From contig CAIKBL010000055.1 of assembly GCA_903825645.1 (NCBI GenBank), forward strand, positions 1-45,379: 45,379 bases of DNA, written 5' to 3'. Positions 1 to 6,434 of this stretch are shown here, piece after piece; position 1 is the stretch's first letter, and each line of letters starts with the position of its first letter. Under the pieces are notes generated by a model, which was given only the letters and a program-made list of their open reading frames with translations, had not been told where the DNA came from and ran no database searches. This DNA is from an uncultured Pseudomonadota bacterium. Its GTDB lineage: Bacteria; Pseudomonadota; Gammaproteobacteria; Ga0077536. Both the position numbers and the translations under genes were made by a program.

Positions 1-1
1 A

Positions 2-88
2 TCGGTACGCTCGACATTCGACTGGAAACGCGCGATGAATCAGTTTGCAATACTGTTCGACGAGCGCTTCATGCTCGCCCGAGGCTGA
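2..88 (+). CDS. Possible C-terminal end of a glycosyltransferase (partial)
   Basis: An open frame enters from the left edge and stops at TGA 86-88, giving 28 residues that include DWKRAMNQF and LFDERF. The pattern of an aromatic residue, Trp and an amphipathic helix ending in a basic/Gly tail resembles the last helix of GT4-type glycosyltransferases. Exopolysaccharide glycosyltransferases often lie near PEP-CTERM genes, which fits the neighbours. The fragment is too short to be decisive. Another frame is also open from base 1 to 192 but shows nothing recognisable. Confidence 0.3.
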   Translation, partial: SVRSTFDWKRAMNQFAILFDERFMLARG

Positions 89-126
89 CAGAGCGGTTCA
101 AATGTTTAACCGCCTCGCCCACAAAA

Positions 127-145
127 ATACGGACAGGCTCCGTAT
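127..145 (-). terminator. Small hairpin, terminator-like on the minus strand
   Basis: A perfect 7-bp inverted repeat (ATACGGA / TCCGTAT) encloses 5 nt. Read on the minus strand it is followed by a run of T. It lies 39 nt after the partial gene ending at 88 and may mark the end of a transcript. No minus-strand gene is seen for it. Confidence 0.3.
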
Positions 146-192
146 CCGAGAGACCGGCGCTCCCTCCTAAGCCGCCTCGGCCCAAACCATAG

Positions 193-261
193 AAAGCCCT
201 TGGCCTTGCCGGTCTCGGCTTCAGCCGGCGTAAGCAACTCCAACCGAAAGGAACTGTATGA
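193..261 (+). pseudogene. Remnant of a PEP-CTERM sorting tail
   Basis: Bases 199-234 match the sorting-tail codons of the PEP-CTERM gene ending at 1957 (bases 1912-1947) with only four mismatches in 36. In frame they encode LGLAGLGFSRRK, the hydrophobic stretch plus basic tail of a PEP-CTERM domain. A TAG at 190-192 cuts the frame from anything upstream and no PEP motif or signal peptide remains. The frame runs to TGA 259-261, overlapping the next start. I read it as the leftover 3' end of an older PEP-CTERM gene. Confidence 0.45.
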
Positions 262-416
262 ACTCAAGAATTATCGCCGGTGCTGCCCTGTGCCTGCTCA
301 TGGGGAACGCATGGGCAGGGCCACCAATAACCGTCCCCGAACCCGAGTCTATATCGCTGCTGATAGCCGGTGCTGGTGCATTCGGCCTGCTGCGATGGCT
401 GCGTAAGCGCCAGTAA
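258..416 (+). CDS. 52-residue PEP-CTERM mini-protein
   Basis: This tiny protein consists almost only of two targeting signals. Residues 1-21 form a signal peptide (MNSRIIAGAALCLLMGNAWA) ending at an AWA cleavage site. Residues 26-52 form a PEP-CTERM domain: VPEPESIS, a hydrophobic segment LLIAGAGAFGLL and a basic tail RWLRKRQ. Only about five residues (GPPIT) lie between them. A ribosome site AAAGGA at 247-252 sits 5 nt before the ATG. PEP-CTERM domains are recognised by exosortase, which cleaves near the PEP motif during surface sorting, so the mature product would be only a few residues long. It could be a decoy substrate, a leader, or a gene that lost its middle. The secreted-protein gene at 493 follows in the same direction. 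Confidence 0.75.
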   Translation: MNSRIIAGAALCLLMGNAWAGPPITVPEPESISLLIAGAGAFGLLRWLRKRQ

Positions 417-436
417 CGCTTCTTTTCCCCACTCCT

Positions 437-492
437 CACGAATGGTCATGAGGCATTTGTCCATTAACGTCCTCAGCACAAGGTCAATTCTC
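437..492 (+). promoter_or_regulatory. Conserved leader upstream of secreted protein A
   Basis: These 56 bases align without gaps to 1979-2034 in front of the paralogous gene, with 49 identical. An in-frame ATG (448) might suggest coding, but all seven differences fall at first or second codon positions. Synonymous third-position changes begin only after ATG 493. The stretch therefore looks like a conserved noncoding leader ending in the ribosome site AAGG (480-483). Confidence 0.5.
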
Positions 493-966
493 ATGCAGAA
501 AATTAAAACTATCCTCGTCCTCGGCGCGCTGCTAGGCAGCGCTGCGGCTTTTGCTACTCAGTGCACCAAGGAAACGATAGAGGGGACTTACACGGAGACA
601 CAGACCGGTTGGTACACGAACCCCGTACCACCTGTTACTCGTGTGCCGTACGTTGCGGTCGGGGTATACAAGTTTAAAGCCAGTGATGGCATTGTGACGG
701 TGCCAAGCTCCCTTGAGGTAGTAGATGGTGGGATTGCTTTCGAAGACGATTCACCTGGCACCTATACGGTAAGCCCCGTTTCCGGCACCAATGGCACCTG
801 CAAGGTTCTCATGGTGCTGTGGTCAAAAATGCTGCCAGTAGGCTACTATCATTTGACCGGCGTGACTTCAGATAACGGCAACCATATTTCTTTTACGCAA
901 ACTGACGTTGAGGGACCAGAAGCCGGTTGGACATACCTTGTCGAGGCTGCCCGTGTCTCACACTAA
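493..966 (+). CDS. Small secreted beta-rich protein A (unknown family)
   Basis: The 157-residue product begins with a signal peptide (MQKIKTILVLGALLGSAAAFA) cleaved before TQC. The mature part is rich in Thr, Val and Gly, as in a small beta-sandwich or lipocalin-like fold, and has two Cys (TQC and CKVLM) that could form a disulfide. It is a paralogue of the gene at 2035: both share TIEGTY, TGW, GTYTVS and SDNGNHIS. I do not recognise a named family. The ATG is chosen because AAGG lies 9 nt upstream and because synonymous divergence between the copies starts there. It follows the mini PEP-CTERM gene by 76 nt and ends before a strong terminator, so the two are probably co-transcribed. Confidence 0.85.
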   Translation: MQKIKTILVLGALLGSAAAFATQCTKETIEGTYTETQTGWYTNPVPPVTRVPYVAVGVYKFKASDGIVTVPSSLEVVDGGIAFEDDSPGTYTVSPVSGTNGTCKVLMVLWSKMLPVGYYHLTGVTSDNGNHISFTQTDVEGPEAGWTYLVEAARVSH

Positions 967-1029
967 GCCGCAATCCACTGCCGGAACCCCGACGTAAGCG
1001 GCAATAACGCGACGCAACCTCACGTGCAC

Positions 1030-1057
1030 ACCCCGCTTCGGCGGGGTTTTGCTTTTT
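1030..1057 (+). terminator. Rho-independent terminator of the first cassette
   Basis: Stem ACCCCGC/GCGGGGT with a TTCG tetraloop, followed by a T-rich tail (TTTTGCTTTTT). It lies 64 nt after the stop of secreted protein A. A closely related hairpin ends the second cassette. Confidence 0.9.
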
Positions 1058-1100
1058 AGAATAACTTCCGCTGCTTCGTCAGGAAGCCCCACAGAAATTG

Positions 1101-1118
1101 TGTAAAGCCTACTTTACA
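1101..1118 (+). promoter_or_regulatory. Palindromic upstream activator site, PEP-CTERM promoter
   Basis: Perfect inverted repeat TGTAAAGCCTACTTTACA (7-bp arms, 4-nt centre). It lies about 120-137 nt upstream of the -24/-12 element, the usual distance for an enhancer-binding protein. A PrsR-type activator is the likely ligand by analogy with other PEP-CTERM regulons. A similar site at 45151-45167 has the same arrangement. Confidence 0.6.
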
Positions 1119-1141
1119 AACGCGGGGCGGTTTATAGGGGG

Positions 1142-1162
1142 TTTTTCTGATGAATTTTACAC
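1142..1162 (+). promoter_or_regulatory. Second conserved element of the PEP-CTERM promoter
   Basis: TTTTTCTGATGAATTTTAC begins 41 nt after the start of the palindrome at 1101. A nearly identical string begins 40 nt after the matching palindrome near the right edge of the window. Its TTTTACAC end resembles one half of the palindrome, so it may be a second, weaker activator site about four helical turns away. Confidence 0.5.
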
Positions 1163-1237
1163 GGCTGTTTTTGGACCAAGCTGAGTCTCACCGCTAAGTC
1201 TAACGTTATGAGTGGGTTGGCATGAAGGACAGGAACT

Positions 1238-1253
1238 TGGCCCGGTTAGTGCA
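1238..1253 (+). promoter_or_regulatory. Sigma-54 (-24/-12) promoter candidate
   Basis: TGGCCCGGTTAGTGCA matches the RpoN pattern TGGCACG-N4-TTGCW: GG and GC have the exact spacing, and the mismatches are one base in the -24 box and one in the -12 box. It lies 60 nt before the PEP-CTERM start at 1313 and downstream of two candidate activator sites. Confidence 0.65.
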
Positions 1254-1312
1254 GGTAACTCCGTAATATCTCGTGAACGGTCATCAGATATCCACGCATT
1301 CACGGAGTACCG

Positions 1313-1957
1313 ATGATGAGAACAAAGCTATTGGGGTTGCTGGCGGCGGGGATGTTGCTGGGGACAGGAACGGCTGCTAACGCTACATTTATTGCGTCCT
1401 ACTATGAAATTGACGTCGTGCAGGTCGGATCGAATGTAGTGGCCACTGGGTCGGGAACCATTGATACGAATGCGATGGACTATTCCAAGACTAGTTCCCA
1501 ACCCGCTTTTATCGTTCCAGCGGCAGCGGTTATTGGTGTCGGAACGACGGCACCGTACGACGTGTACGCCAGCTCCACGGTGTTCCCCTCGTCCACCTTC
1601 TTCGGGACCTACGATAATGCTGAAGTATCTGATAGCGGGACAGGGCCGTTCGTTGGATTTTGCGGCGTAGTCGTTGAGTGCGTCGACAACGTGCACGTGC
1701 AATTTGTAGTTCCGAAGGGATACATCTCTGGGGACACCCTCTCGACATCCACCGCGACCTGGGATAGCACAACTCTGAGCGCCCTAGACCTGACGCCGGG
1801 AATTTACACGTGGACGTGGCCCAACGGGGCGGACGAAAGCCTTACCGATCAATTCGTCGTCAAGATAGGGCAGACCGTCCCAGAGCCCACCAGCATCGCC
1901 CTCCTGGGCCTCGGCCTTGCCGGTCTCGGCATCAGCCGTCGCAAGTCGCGACAGTAA
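1313..1957 (+). CDS. PEP-CTERM sorting-domain protein
   Basis: The 214-residue protein has a signal peptide (about residues 1-24, ending ANA), a Thr/Ser/Val-rich extracellular middle of about 165 residues, and a PEP-CTERM tail: VPEPTSIA, hydrophobic LLGLGLAGLGI and basic SRRKSRQ. Such proteins are exported, processed by exosortase and usually end up on the surface or in the exopolysaccharide matrix. Two Cys (GFCGVVVEC) could form a disulfide. The start is an ATG-ATG pair after ACGGAG; either is possible. The gene is preceded by a sigma-54 promoter and followed 77 nt later by secreted protein B, mirroring the first cassette. The middle region has no family I can name. Confidence 0.9.
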   Translation: MMRTKLLGLLAAGMLLGTGTAANATFIASYYEIDVVQVGSNVVATGSGTIDTNAMDYSKTSSQPAFIVPAAAVIGVGTTAPYDVYASSTVFPSSTFFGTYDNAEVSDSGTGPFVGFCGVVVECVDNVHVQFVVPKGYISGDTLSTSTATWDSTTLSALDLTPGIYTWTWPNGADESLTDQFVVKIGQTVPEPTSIALLGLGLAGLGISRRKSRQ

Positions 1958-1978
1958 GGTTTCTCTTTATCCCACCCG

Positions 1979-2034
1979 CACGAATGGACGTGAGGCATTT
2001 GCCCATTAACACCCTCATCACAAGGACAATTCTC
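1979..2034 (+). promoter_or_regulatory. Conserved leader upstream of secreted protein B
   Basis: Second copy of the 56-nt block seen at 437-492 (49 of 56 identical, no gaps). It ends with ribosome site AAGGA at 2022-2026, 8 nt before the ATG at 2035. The substitution pattern argues against translation of this stretch. Confidence 0.5.
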
Positions 2035-2469
2035 ATGCAGAGAATTAAAACCCTCCTCGCCCTCGGCGCTCTGCTGGGCAGTGCTGCGGCTTATGCCACA
2101 CAGTGTAACTTGGGTACCATCGAAGGCACATATGCGGGGACGTCGACCGGTTGGATCGGCGCCGGTGGCGATCGGAAACCTACGTCCGGCGTTAGGTTTC
2201 GGAAGTTCGAAATAGTCGGGGGCGTGGGCACAGTAACGACGCCATATTCTGCCGATGTGACGGACGGTGTCCTAGCTACCAACCCCTCGGTCGGAACTTA
2301 TACCGTCAGCGCTGTAAGCAAAGGCGCCTGCAGCGTGGTCATGAATATAACATTGCCAAGTGCCTACGGTCTGACAGGCGTGATTTCAGATAACGGGAAC
2401 CACATTTCTGGTGTTTGTACTAATGATGGGAACACGGGATCTCAAGAGTTCGTCCGCGTCTCCAACTAA
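2035..2469 (+). CDS. Small secreted beta-rich protein B (paralogue of A)
   Basis: 144 residues with a signal peptide (MQRIKTLLALGALLGSAAAYA) cleaved before TQC. It shares with protein A the TIEGTY opening, TGW, GTYTVS, the second Cys in a CSVVM context and LTGVISDNGNHIS. The mature parts have diverged by substitutions and short indels, so the duplication is not recent. A role beside the PEP-CTERM protein encoded just upstream is an inference from the conserved gene order. A terminator follows at 2532. Confidence 0.85.
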   Translation: MQRIKTLLALGALLGSAAAYATQCNLGTIEGTYAGTSTGWIGAGGDRKPTSGVRFRKFEIVGGVGTVTTPYSADVTDGVLATNPSVGTYTVSAVSKGACSVVMNITLPSAYGLTGVISDNGNHISGVCTNDGNTGSQEFVRVSN

Positions 2470-2531
2470 GGGACAACCCGCCTTCGTTATTCGCGCATAG
2501 GCGGCAGTAACGCCACGCAACATGACGTGCA

Positions 2532-2554
2532 AACCCCGCTTCGACGGGGTTTTG
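2532..2554 (+). terminator. Rho-independent terminator of the second cassette
   Basis: Stem AACCCCG/CGGGGTT with a 6-nt loop and a short T-run, 62 nt after secreted protein B. It is clearly related to the hairpin at 1030, so the terminator was duplicated with the cassette. The following 2555-2781 is AT-rich around 2610-2665 and holds no gene I can support. Confidence 0.85.
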
Positions 2555-2781
2555 CCTTATGGAACATCGCCATCAAGCGGGTGCTGGCGGCTGCTGAGAC
2601 ATGGGTAAGAACATGGATTTTAAAATAATAAAAACCTTAAAAATAAATGTAAACATTAAGTTAACAGGTCCGGTTGGCGGAGCATAAGGAGGCTAAACCT
2701 CGGCCAAAGAAACTGGCGTACAGGGCCTTAATGCGACACAACGCACTCGGTCTGCTTCGACTGCATTGTGTGTGTGCGTGA

Positions 2782-3639
2782 TCAGCTGTTGAATTTTGCG
2801 AACGCGTCTTTGTACTCGGGGTGCCAGCGCGAAAGTGGCGGACGGTCATGGGCGAGATCACCGGCGGCCCACAGGATGCGTCGCGCGTCGTCGTCATGCG
2901 TGACCTCATTATCCGGGCAAAGAATGTAGAAACTGCCCCGCGTGATGGCGTCCAGCATGTAGTTGATAACCTGTGCGGGCAGCCAAGCGCCGGGCGGCTG
3001 TGTAGCAGTCCCCCCCGTTGGCTGACCGAGGAATGTCAGACCGGTAAAGGTATATCCAGGGATCAGCAAGTGCGCGCGTACCTGGCAGTCGGGTGTATTG
3101 CGCAGGGCGTGTTCCAACGCTTCGGTGGCACTTTTGACACCGGCCTTACTGACATTGTAGGCAGGATTCCCGGGTGGGTTCGTAATTCCCTGCTTGGAGC
3201 CGGTATTGATAATCACCGCTGGCGTTCCCTGATCGATCATGGCTTGTGTGAACGCCTGTATGCCATGGATGATCCCCATCAGATTCACGTCCAGGGTCTG
3301 TCGCCACTGCGCCAGTGCTGACCACGCGGTGGTGGGGAGACTGGTGCCGGCATTGTTCATCAGCACATCCACACGCCCGAATTCGGCATAGACGTGGTCC
3401 TTGAGTACGGTCAGCGTTGTGAACTGGGCAACGTCGATGACCTGAGTGTCGAGCCGTTGACCGGGGCTGCGTTTTTGAATGGTGCCGGCAGCGGCGTCGA
3501 GCTTTTCCGCATGGATGTCTGCCATCACGACGTGCATGCCCAATTCGGCGTAGCGCCGCGCGGCGGCGAGGCCAATGCCGTCCGCCGCACCGGTGATGAC
3601 CGCGACCTTATCCGGTGAAAAAAAATCGGGGTAGGACAT
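2782..3639 (-). CDS. SDR-family NAD(P)-dependent oxidoreductase
   Basis: 285-residue classical short-chain dehydrogenase/reductase. The cofactor motif is TGAADGIG (about residues 17-24), the structural motif NNAG follows in the middle, and the catalytic pair is YNVSK with the Ser in INTGSKQG. After the core comes an extended C-terminus (about 60 residues, rich in Trp, Pro and Asp) that may shape the substrate pocket. The start MSYPDFF is chosen because AAGGAA lies about 10 nt upstream; a longer open frame upstream overlaps the neighbouring gene and looks spurious. It is the last gene of a minus-strand operon with a Rap1a/Tai-like gene (19-nt gap) and an alpha/beta hydrolase. The substrate is unknown; an alcohol or carbonyl intermediate of a catabolic route is likely. 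Confidence 0.9.
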   Translation of the reverse strand: MSYPDFFSPDKVAVITGAADGIGLAAARRYAELGMHVVMADIHAEKLDAAAGTIQKRSPGQRLDTQVIDVAQFTTLTVLKDHVYAEFGRVDVLMNNAGTSLPTTAWSALAQWRQTLDVNLMGIIHGIQAFTQAMIDQGTPAVIINTGSKQGITNPPGNPAYNVSKAGVKSATEALEHALRNTPDCQVRAHLLIPGYTFTGLTFLGQPTGGTATQPPGAWLPAQVINYMLDAITRGSFYILCPDNEVTHDDDARRILWAAGDLAHDRPPLSRWHPEYKDAFAKFNS

Positions 3640-3658
3640 TTTTGTAGGTTCCTTTTTT

Positions 3659-4132
3659 TCAGTGTGCCGGGACGTCCGCCGGTGGCTCTGCGCCCTTGCG
3701 GGTAGCGTAATGGAACACCCGTTCCGGTGCGGGATCAGCCGGCGGCTCGGCACCTTTACGTGTGGCATAACGGAAGACCCGTTCCGGCACAATATTAGTC
3801 GCTCCCCGTTGGCAGGGGTAACTGGTGCGCAGCATACCGGCGACCAAGCTGCCAGCCCCGGCGGATAGCGCGCGGGGGTTCTCTTCAAAGGCACGCACCA
3901 GCTTCACGCGCAGATCAGCCGCAGTTATGCCTGCGGGGACGCAGAACCGGGGTGATAAAATTTTCTCGTCCACCCACGCATTGTGTATATCGACACTCGC
4001 CTTGAGGTAGGCTAGACAGGCGTCAGGTTGCGTGGCCTCGCAGGCGGACAGTAAATCACTGCCGGTGACAAAATCCGCGCTTGCCTGCCAGCTCGCCGAC
4101 GCGAGCAATCCTGCCATGACCATCCGTCTCAT
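3659..4132 (-). CDS. Rap1a/Tai-like exported protein with a C-terminal tandem repeat
   Basis: 157 residues. A signal peptide (MRRMVMAGLLASASWQASA) is followed by a domain of about 90 residues with the Rap1a/Tai pattern: GSDLLSACEA, CLAYLKASVDIHNAW, FCVPAGIT, a helix ending ENPRALSAGAGSLV, and TSYPC. The four Cys are those typical of the family. Rap1a and Tai4 proteins are known as immunity proteins against type VI amidase effectors, but many family members lie in unrelated operons. Here the neighbours are metabolic enzymes and there is no effector, so immunity is doubtful. The C-terminus carries two 18-residue repeats (PERVF-x-YATRKGAEPPAD). The ribosome site AGGAGA is 6 nt from the ATG. Confidence 0.75.
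   Translation of the reverse strand: MRRMVMAGLLASASWQASADFVTGSDLLSACEATQPDACLAYLKASVDIHNAWVDEKILSPRFCVPAGITAADLRVKLVRAFEENPRALSAGAGSLVAGMLRTSYPCQRGATNIVPERVFRYATRKGAEPPADPAPERVFHYATRKGAEPPADVPAH
3674..3787 (-). repeat. Two-unit tandem repeat inside the Rap1a/Tai-like gene
   Basis: Two 54-nt units encode PERVF(R/H)YATRKGAEPPAD with a Pro-Ala spacer. The proteins differ at one residue while the DNA differs at many third positions, so the protein repeat appears to be kept by selection. The basic, Pro-rich tail has no known role. Confidence 0.85.
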
Positions 4133-4170
4133 TGCGTTCTCCTGAAAGATCCGAAGGGGTGCCGCGCGAT

Positions 4171-5034
4171 TCAGCGCGCTAGCGGTGCGAAGAAACGCCG
4201 TGCCGTATCGATCACGAACAACGGTTTTTCTTCCGGGATGAAATGACCGCACTGTCCGACTGTGCCGCCTTCGACATGATAAGCGACTGACTCCCAATAA
4301 TGGCGGACATCGCCGAGGAAGGAATCGCCACCGTACGCAAGTACCGGGATGGTAAGTTTCTCCGTCGCCTGCGCGAGATTAACGGTGTCTTCTCGTAGTC
4401 CGGCCGCGTACCACTGGAAACCGGCGCGAATGGAGCCCGGAATCGAATTGACGCGCACATATTCAGCGATATCGGCCTCGGAGAAAACAGCGGGGCTGTA
4501 GTTGAAATCGAGACTGGTCAGGAAACGCCGCAGGTAGCCGTTGATGTCCTGACTGACCAGCATCGTGGCCCAGTCTGGGTTGCCGCCATGGAAGAAAACG
4601 TGGTTGATTTTGAGGGCGAGTTCAAGGGGGAAGGCTTCGCCTGCCCGGATGAGGCCCGGGATCATGTCGAGAATGAACACACGCTCGACGAGCGTGGGGT
4701 AATCGTAGGCGAGATAAAACGCAACCGAGCCACCCCAGTCATGGCCTATAACGCCGACGCGCTCGAAGCCCAGGGCTGCGACGAGCGCGCGTACGTCGCT
4801 CGCGAGCGTTCGCTTGTCATAACCGCCCATCGGCTTCTCCGAGTCACCGAGTCCGCGCAGATCAGGTGCGATAACAGTGTACTCACGTGCCAGCTCGGGA
4901 ATGATCTTGCGCCACTCGTACCAGCTTTGCGGCCAGCCGTGCAGGAGCACCAGGGGATAGCCAGACCCGGCGGTGACGTAGTGCATCCGGAAACCATTGA
5001 CGGTGCACTGGTGGTGGGCCCACATCTCGTTCAC
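4171..5034 (-). CDS. Alpha/beta hydrolase, epoxide hydrolase / dehalogenase-like
   Basis: 287 residues of the alpha/beta-hydrolase fold. The oxyanion motif is HGWPQSWYEWR, the strand-4 region reads DLRGLGDSEKP, the nucleophile elbow is GHDWGG (Asp nucleophile, as in epoxide hydrolases and haloalkane dehalogenases), and the catalytic His is in GQCGHFIPEE. These motifs favour an epoxide hydrolase or related C-X hydrolase. I start at GTG 5034 because AGGAG lies 6 nt upstream; TTG 5040 and ATG 5025 are alternatives. It is the first gene of the three-gene minus operon and ends 38 nt before the Rap1a/Tai-like start. Confidence 0.85.
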   Translation of the reverse strand: MNEMWAHHQCTVNGFRMHYVTAGSGYPLVLLHGWPQSWYEWRKIIPELAREYTVIAPDLRGLGDSEKPMGGYDKRTLASDVRALVAALGFERVGVIGHDWGGSVAFYLAYDYPTLVERVFILDMIPGLIRAGEAFPLELALKINHVFFHGGNPDWATMLVSQDINGYLRRFLTSLDFNYSPAVFSEADIAEYVRVNSIPGSIRAGFQWYAAGLREDTVNLAQATEKLTIPVLAYGGDSFLGDVRHYWESVAYHVEGGTVGQCGHFIPEEKPLFVIDTARRFFAPLAR

Positions 5035-5053
5035 GAGCAACTCCTAAGGTCTT

Positions 5054-5108
5054 TTATCGTAGATTGCACCAGCCTATGGGGATGGCGCGTTAATCTGGCC
5101 TACGATAA
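5054..5108. repeat. Spaced inverted repeat upstream of the hydrolase operon
   Basis: TTATCGTAG (5054-5062) and its exact complement CTACGATAA (5100-5108) flank 37 bp, starting 20 bp upstream of the hydrolase start. The position suits a regulator binding two half-sites or a looped operator. No other copy was noticed. Confidence 0.35.
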
Positions 5109-5271
5109 CGGATTAGCGGGTGGGCTGCCTATGCCCGACCTATAAGGGACATGTCTCAAGTCGCTCGGTTGAGCAGCGGCGACAATCGATCTCAACGGGA
5201 TCTTTATTTAAATCAAGCGCTAGCTGGGCGAGAAGCCGCGCTTAGTGTTTAGGTGGCGTCGTTGCCCAGGG

Positions 5272-5877
5272 CTAGCCGAAAGCGGGCAGGATGCGCTCCA
5301 TGATTTCGGCAAAACTGGCGAGGATCCGCAGTGTCAGCCCCCAGATGACATGTTCACCGAACTGGATCCCCGGAAAGGTTGAATGCGTCACGCCGACCGG
5401 ATATTCAATTTCGGTGACAGCCTGTGAGTCGAAGAGGTGACCCATCGGGACCCAGAAGACGCTGGCGACTTCCTTCGGCAGACGTGCCGTAGCCGAGGCC
5501 TTTTCGGCCGCACCGACGTGATACACAAAAGGCCACAAGGTCAATTGCTCCCGCGGATTCCGCTCTATCGGTCGCATGGGCAGCACGCCCACGCGGTGGC
5601 GGGGCAATAGGTGCATGCCGATCTCTTCCCAGGTCTCTCGCTCAGCGACAGCGTGCGGATCTACATCTGCGGCGCTTGCGCGACCGCCTGGAAAGGCCAC
5701 CTGCCCGGACCAGGGATCGCCTGCCCGTTCCGCCCGTCGGATGAAACAGATCTCCAGCGTATCAGCTCCGTCCGCCAGGATCATGGCGACGGCCGCATGG
5801 GTGGGGCGGGGTACAAAAATCCCCGGGTCGTGTGGGACGCGGATGAGTCCCTCGCGGATTTGCGTAAGCGTCAGCAT
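5272..5877 (-). CDS. Nudix hydrolase, CoA pyrophosphatase type
   Basis: 201 residues. The Nudix box reads GGRASAADVDPHAV then ERETWEEIG, with the REXXEE core carrying the metal-binding Glu residues. GQVAFPGGR just before it is the signature that separates CoA pyrophosphatases (NudL/YeaB type) from other Nudix enzymes. These cleave CoA and acyl-CoA to acyl-phosphopantetheine and 3',5'-ADP. The start at ATG 5877 gives MLTLTQIREG; a TTG at 5904 would add nine residues, and neither has a clear ribosome site. It stands alone on the minus strand. Confidence 0.85.
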   Translation of the reverse strand: MLTLTQIREGLIRVPHDPGIFVPRPTHAAVAMILADGADTLEICFIRRAERAGDPWSGQVAFPGGRASAADVDPHAVAERETWEEIGMHLLPRHRVGVLPMRPIERNPREQLTLWPFVYHVGAAEKASATARLPKEVASVFWVPMGHLFDSQAVTEIEYPVGVTHSTFPGIQFGEHVIWGLTLRILASFAEIMERILPAFG

Positions 5878-6434
5878 CCGGTGTTCTGATGAGGATGTTG
5901 GCAATGCAGGTCGAGCGCGGCAGAAGCGATGAGGCGTGTCATGTGCCGGCCATTATATCCCTACTCTAGCGACGACGGGGACGTTACGCCATGAGGCACC
6001 GGGGGGAAGCGAGGGCCCGTTTTCGGCAGGACGCTCGGGTCGAGACGTACCCGACCCTCGGTGCGGGATGCGAGACCATCGCGCTAACGGCCAATGTTCG
6101 GGATGTGGAGAGGCGCGGAGACCGGCGGTCAGTCAGGGGGAATAGCAGCGGGATGGCTTCAGTGGACCGTTGACGGTTCAGATTGAGATTGCGTCGGCGT
6201 CGACGCGTGGTGGGCTCCGCGCCCGAATGAACCCTCCCGCATAGCCGCGCGAGCGGCTTAAGTCGGATAGCGATGGTGTTCAAATGATGCGTCGCGACAA
6301 TTTTTCCGGATTCTCTTGATGTAAATCAATCCGAATGACGAGGTGAGGCTAGATGATGCGCGAACAAGGCGTAAACTCTTTGTCGAGGTGTTGGATTCAA
6401 TTTGTTGTTTTTAAAATAAAAATAAATTTTCTTT
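5878..6434. other. Intergenic region with an FNR box and AT-rich promoter zone
   Basis: No gene is supported between the divergent Nudix and Cyc2-like genes. The first 400 bases are GC-rich without recognisable coding. The last 150 hold an FNR-type box (6316-6329) and an AT-rich tract (about 6395-6435) directly before the Cyc2-like start, which lacks a clear Shine-Dalgarno. Confidence 0.6.
6316..6329 (+). promoter_or_regulatory. FNR/Anr-type binding site
   Basis: TTGATGTAAATCAA is a perfect match to the FNR-family consensus TTGAT-N4-ATCAA. It lies 106 nt before the Cyc2-like start, compatible with oxygen- or nitric-oxide-responsive control of the cytochrome genes. It could also act on the divergent Nudix gene, though that start is about 440 nt away. 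Confidence 0.7.

Noticed and set aside
2648-2666. TGTAAAC-N5-GTTAACA, resembling the PEP-CTERM activator palindrome
   Set aside because: One arm mismatch, different spacer, in an AT-rich tract, and no sigma-54 promoter or PEP-CTERM gene downstream.
3659-4132. Type VI secretion immunity protein
   Set aside because: Family resemblance only; no effector or secretion gene is near, and the operon is metabolic.
4588-5145. Plus-strand open frame of 185 codons
   Set aside because: Antisense to the alpha/beta hydrolase with its intact catalytic motifs; no recognisable domain.
5203-5216. TTTATTTAAATCAA, a near match to an FNR box
   Set aside because: One half-site is imperfect and it lies about 170 nt from the nearest start, so chance in an AT-rich patch is likely.
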